A stretch of 24,186 nucleotides of DNA from contig JBFWTJ010000012.1 in the NCBI GenBank assembly GCA_050247895.1, positions 1-24,186 of the forward strand, read 5' to 3'. Made by a program: the position numbers and the translations under genes. Below, one piece after another: positions 21,367 through 24,186 of this stretch. The notes beneath the pieces are model-generated. The model did no database searches. It saw only the letters and a program-made list of their open reading frames with translations, and was not told the DNA's origin. Origin of the DNA: CAVPEW01 sp050247895 (lineage in GTDB: Bacteria; Actinomycetota; Acidimicrobiia; Acidimicrobiales; VFJN01). The number at the start of each line of letters is the position of its first letter. The first letter of the stretch is position 1.

Positions 21367-22422
21367 TCAGAGCTCGTAGGCGTCGAGGTCGGTGGCCTTC
21401 ACCGAGGCCCACACCGCCACGCCGGGGACCAGGCCGAGCTCGGCCACCGCGGCCGGCGTCACCTCGGCGCTGACCGGGACCGGGCCCGCCAGCCGGACCC
21501 GGATCCGATGGCCGTCGGGCTGGAGGTCGGCCACCGTCGCCGGCCAGGCGTTGCGCGGGCTGCCCTCGGGCGTGGTCCGGTGCAGCGCCACCGCGGCGGG
21601 CCGGACCGCCACCGCCACCGCCGTCGCCGGCAGGGGGTCGGCCACGGTGAGCACGCCGCCGGCCTCGAGCACCACGGTGTGGGGGTCCCGGGCCGTGCCC
21701 CGCAGGAGGTTCACGCCGAGCAGCTCGGCCACGTAGCGCGACGCCGGGCGGGCGGTGACCTCGGCCGCGGCGCCGGACTGGGTCACCCGGCCGCCCTCGA
21801 GGATCACCAGGCGGTCGGCCAGGACCAGGGCGTCGACCGGGTCGTGGGTGACCAGCAGGCGCGCTCCGGCGAAGGTGGACAGGTGGCGGCGGATCTCGGC
21901 CCGCACGCTGACGCGGGTGCTGGCGTCGAGGGCGGCGAGGGGCTCGTCGAGCAGCAGGAGCCGGGGCTCGGTGGCCAGCGCCCGGGCCAGCGCCACCCGC
22001 TGGGCCTGCCCGCCCGACAGGGCCCGGGGCCGGGCCCCGGCCAGCGAGGCCAGCCCGAACCGCTCCAGCCACGCCTCGGCGGCGCGGCGGGCCTCGGCCC
22101 GGGGCGTGCCCCGGGCCCGCAGCCCGAAGGCCACGTTGTCCCGGGCGCTGAGCCGGGGGAACAGGAGGTGGTCCTGGAACACGACCCCGATGGAGCGGTC
22201 GGCCACGGCCACGAAGGTGCCCCCGTCGGGGTCGTCGAGCACCCGGCCGTCGAGGCGGATCCGGCCCCGGTGGAGCGGCCGCAACCCGGCCACGGCGCGC
22301 AGCAGGGTGGTCTTGCCCGCCCCGTTGGGCCCGAGCACGGCGACGACCTCGCCGTCGCCGACGGTCAGCTCGACGTCGAGGTCGAGCTCGCCGAGGCGGA
22401 TCCCGACCGCGGCCTCCAGCAC
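21367..22422 (-). CDS. modC: Molybdate ABC transporter ATP-binding protein ModC
   Basis: This ATPase drives the ModB channel. The 351 aa product has Walker A GPNGAGKTT at 31-39, GVVFQDHLLFPRLSARDNVAFGL with the Q-loop, signature ALSGGQAQRVALARAL, Walker B LLLLDEPLAALDA and switch His in VTHDPVDALVLAD. A C-terminal TOBE (molybdate-binding-like) domain covers roughly 285-351, as in ModC. The GTG at 22422 lies 1 nt after the modB stop. Molybdate versus tungstate preference cannot be told. It is the last gene of a modABC operon read leftward. Confidence 0.92.
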   Translation of the reverse strand: MLEAAVGIRLGELDLDVELTVGDGEVVAVLGPNGAGKTTLLRAVAGLRPLHRGRIRLDGRVLDDPDGGTFVAVADRSIGVVFQDHLLFPRLSARDNVAFGLRARGTPRAEARRAAEAWLERFGLASLAGARPRALSGGQAQRVALARALATEPRLLLLDEPLAALDASTRVSVRAEIRRHLSTFAGARLLVTHDPVDALVLADRLVILEGGRVTQSGAAAEVTARPASRYVAELLGVNLLRGTARDPHTVVLEAGGVLTVADPLPATAVAVAVRPAAVALHRTTPEGSPRNAWPATVADLQPDGHRIRVRLAGPVPVSAEVTPAAVAELGLVPGVAVWASVKATDLDAYEL

Positions 22423-22423
22423 G

Positions 22424-23233
22424 TCAGGCAGTCAACCAGCGATCGCGCAGCGGCACGAGGACCGCCAGCGACACCGCGATGAGCACCAGGGACAGGGCCA
22501 CCGCGGCGTCGCGGTCGGACTCCAGGGCCAGGAACACGGCCAGCGGCATGGTCTGGGTCCGGCCCTGGAGGTTCCCGGCGAAGGTCACCGTGGCCCCGAA
22601 CTCGCCCAGCGCCCGGGCCCAGCACAGCACGGCGCCGGCCACGATCGAGGGCAGGGCGTGGGGGACCGTGATCCGGCGGAACACCGTCCAGCGGCTCGCC
22701 CCCAGGGTCGCCGCGGCCTCCTCGTAGCGCTGGTCCGACGAGCGCAGGCCCGACTCCACGGTGAGGACCAGGAACGGCAGGGCGACGAAGGTGTTGGCCG
22801 CCACCACGCCCCAGGTGGAGAACGGGAGCAGGAAGCCGCTGGCGTCGTAGACCGGTCCGCCCAGCAGGCCCCGGCGGCCGAAGGCGAACAGCAGCGCGGC
22901 GCCGCCGACCACGGGGGGCAGGACCATGGGCAGCGCGACCAGGGCCCGGGCCAGGGACCGCCCCGGGAACCGGGTGCGGGCCAGGATCCAGGCCAGCGGC
23001 ACGCCCGCGACCAGCGACAGGGCCGTGGCCGCCACCGCGGTGGTCAGGCTCAGCCGGAGGGCGTCGGTCACGACCGGCCGGCGGACCAGCTCGCCCAGGT
23101 CGCTCCACGGGGCCCGCTGGAGCAGGGCCACGAAGGGCAGGACCAGGTAGAGCGCGGCGACGGCGGCCAGCGGCACCAGGAACCAGGGGACCCGCCGCCC
23201 CGGGTCCCGGCGTCGCGGCCGCCGGTCGCTCAT
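22424..23233 (-). CDS. modB: Molybdate ABC transporter permease ModB
   Basis: This membrane subunit of 269 aa probably forms a homodimeric channel. It has a basic N-terminus, six hydrophobic segments, LVALPMVLPPVVGGAALLFAFG, the ATPase-contact loop EEAAATLGASRWTVFRRITVPHA and ARALGEFGATVTFAGN, all characteristic of ModB. MPLAVFLALESDRDAAVALS near the end is also typical. Its ATG at 23233 overlaps the modA stop (ATGA). Only one permease gene is present, as usual for molybdate systems and unlike the two-permease sulfate operon upstream. Confidence 0.94.
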   Translation of the reverse strand: MSDRRPRRRDPGRRVPWFLVPLAAVAALYLVLPFVALLQRAPWSDLGELVRRPVVTDALRLSLTTAVAATALSLVAGVPLAWILARTRFPGRSLARALVALPMVLPPVVGGAALLFAFGRRGLLGGPVYDASGFLLPFSTWGVVAANTFVALPFLVLTVESGLRSSDQRYEEAAATLGASRWTVFRRITVPHALPSIVAGAVLCWARALGEFGATVTFAGNLQGRTQTMPLAVFLALESDRDAAVALSLVLIAVSLAVLVPLRDRWLTA

Positions 23234-24057
23234 GGCAGGTCGAAGCCGTGGGAGGAGAGGATCTCCCGTCCCGCCTCGGAGAGCACGAACTCGACGAAGG
23301 CCGCGGCGGCGTCGGGGTTGGGAGCGTCGGTGAGGGCGACGATCGGGTACACGGCGAGCACGTTGTGCTCGGCGGGGATGTCGATGCCCTCGACCGCGTC
23401 GCCCGCGGTCATGACGTCGGTCCGGTAGACGATCCCGGCGTCGAGGTCGTCGTTCTCGACCTTGGTCAGCAGCGAGCGGACGTCGGGCTCGTTGGTGTCG
23501 ACGGCCGGCGTGACCCCCGCCTTGCCCAGCGCCTCGCGCCCGAACTGGCCGCAGGGGACCTCCTCGGCGCACAGGCCGATGAGCAGGTCGCCGTCGGCGA
23601 AGTCGGCCAGGCCGGTGACGCCGGCCGGGTTGCCCGCCGGCACGACGATCTGGAGCTGGTTCTCGACGAAGTCGGACGGGTCGGTGGCCGCGCCGCCGTC
23701 GACCACTTGCTTCATGTTGGACGTGTTGGCCGAGGCGAACACGTCGGCCGGCGCCCCGCTGAGGATCTGCTCGCGCAGGGCCGACGAGCCGGCAAAATTG
23801 AAGGTCACGGTGACCTCGGGGTTGGCGTCCTCGAAGGCCTCGCCGATCTCGCCGAAGGCGTCGGTGAGGGACGCCGCGGCGAACACGGTGAGGGACCCCT
23901 CGATCGCCGGCCCCTCGTCGGCGGGCGCCTCGGTCGTGGTGCTCGTGGTGGTCGTCGCCGCAGGCCCGGCGTCGTCGTCATCGTCACCGCAGGCCGCGGC
24001 GCCGACCAGCAGCACGAGCGCCGCCGCGGCGGCCCGGCCGAACCCCGTCATCCGCAT
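23230..24057 (-). CDS. modA: Molybdate ABC transporter substrate-binding lipoprotein ModA
   Basis: This receptor binds molybdate outside the membrane. The 275 aa product has a basic start, hydrophobic core and lipobox-like GAAAC with Cys23, followed by an Asp run and a Thr-rich linker. The mature part reads LTVFAAASLTDAFGEIGEAFE, then VTVTFNFAGSSALREQILSGAPADVFASA, the ModA signature with ligand-contact Ser residues, and GIVYRTDVMTAG. The ATG at 24057 has GGAGG 7 nt upstream; an ATG two codons later is also possible. It is the first gene of modABC. Tungstate binding is possible. Confidence 0.94.
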   Translation of the reverse strand: MRMTGFGRAAAAALVLLVGAAACGDDDDDAGPAATTTTSTTTEAPADEGPAIEGSLTVFAAASLTDAFGEIGEAFEDANPEVTVTFNFAGSSALREQILSGAPADVFASANTSNMKQVVDGGAATDPSDFVENQLQIVVPAGNPAGVTGLADFADGDLLIGLCAEEVPCGQFGREALGKAGVTPAVDTNEPDVRSLLTKVENDDLDAGIVYRTDVMTAGDAVEGIDIPAEHNVLAVYPIVALTDAPNPDAAAAFVEFVLSEAGREILSSHGFDLP

Positions 24058-24087
24058 CCTCTTCCCTCCAGGTCAGTAGTCGCAGTG

Positions 24088-24093
24088 AGGCTA
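24088..24093 (-). promoter_or_regulatory. Candidate -10 box of modABC
   Basis: On the minus strand TAGCCT (24093-24088) fits TANNNT and would start transcription near 24081, giving a leader of about 24 nt that includes the modA ribosome binding site. No convincing -35 and no ModE-type site were seen. Confidence 0.35.
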
Positions 24094-24129
24094 CCAGTGG
24101 CCCTCGTCCCGGCATGCCAACCTCGCGGG

Positions 24130-24186
24130 GTGTCCCGGCGGCCGACGCTGTCGCTCAACGAGTGGGCCGTACTGGGCGTGCTGGTC
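24130..24186 (+). CDS. N-terminus of a probable PadR-family regulator (cut by window edge)
   Basis: Only 19 codons are present: GTG followed by SRRPTLSLNEWAVLGVLV, open to the window end. The phrase LSLNEWAVLGVL resembles the first helix of PadR-type winged-helix regulators, which commonly begin with a short basic stretch then LS..E..VLG.L. CAACCT (24118-24123), one base off TANNNT, ends 6 nt before the GTG and may be a leaderless -10. The gene is divergent from modABC with 72 nt between starts. The family call rests on very little sequence. Confidence 0.45.
   Translation, partial: MSRRPTLSLNEWAVLGVLV

Noticed and set aside
1..24186. CRISPR arrays, insertion sequences, tRNA or rRNA genes, attachment sites
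   Set aside because: No regularly spaced repeats, transposase or integrase motifs, or RNA-gene signatures were seen on either strand.

Overview
The window is very GC-rich (well above 70% by eye), densely packed, uses many GTG starts, and has start codons sitting 6-8 nt after TANNNT hexamers, the pattern of leaderless actinobacterial transcripts. Three lipoproteins carry an Asp-rich stretch right after the lipobox Cys. This suggests a high-GC actinobacterium, possibly Acidimicrobiia; the class-level guess is inference. No tRNA, rRNA, CRISPR array, insertion sequence or phage gene was seen.

Layout. 1-8 kb: a hydantoinase/oxoprolinase B subunit (hyuB) is followed by a complete branched-chain-amino-acid-type (Liv) ABC importer: lipoprotein binding protein, LivH, a LivM-LivG fusion and LivF. 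A quinone-oxidoreductase-like gene follows 7 nt after livF. The binding-protein gene has a strongly structured leader and is separated from livH by a stem-loop. 8-9.4 kb: an XRE regulator and an AbiEii-type nucleotidyltransferase are translationally coupled behind a perfect 20-bp palindrome that overlaps the promoter, which looks like a toxin-antitoxin module. A SnoaL/NTF2-fold gene follows. 9.4-11.6 kb: a 3-hydroxyisobutyrate-dehydrogenase-like gene is divergent from a class I/II aminotransferase. 11.6-16.9 kb is a sulfur locus: cysteine dioxygenase plus rhodanese are divergent from a sulfate importer (binding protein, CysT, CysW, CysA), with an AT-rich control region between them and a cysteine-free Rrf2 regulator convergent with cysA. 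16.9-19.6 kb: a MOSC-domain gene coupled to a RidA-fold gene that lacks the catalytic Arg, then a second quinone-oxidoreductase-like gene. 19.6-21.4 kb: an amidohydrolase and a short-chain dehydrogenase, divergent from that oxidoreductase through a symmetric -10 element. 21.4-24.1 kb: a molybdate importer (modABC). The right edge holds the first 19 codons of a probable PadR-type regulator.

How the genes may work together. The sulfur locus pairs sulfate uptake with cysteine oxidation, and a CymR-like Rrf2 protein is the obvious candidate regulator. ModABC supplies molybdenum, and the MOSC protein may handle molybdenum cofactor or sulfur, although the two are not in one operon. The Liv importer next to hyuB could import an amino-acid-like or cyclic amide substrate, but the specificity is not visible in sequence.

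No wholly new multi-gene system is evident. The most interesting items are the XRE/nucleotidyltransferase pair with its 20-bp operator, the structured leaders of the liv binding-protein gene and the MOSC gene, a promoter with an adjacent 16-bp hairpin at 16.9 kb that may make a small or antisense RNA, and the repeat-bearing control region of the sulfur genes.
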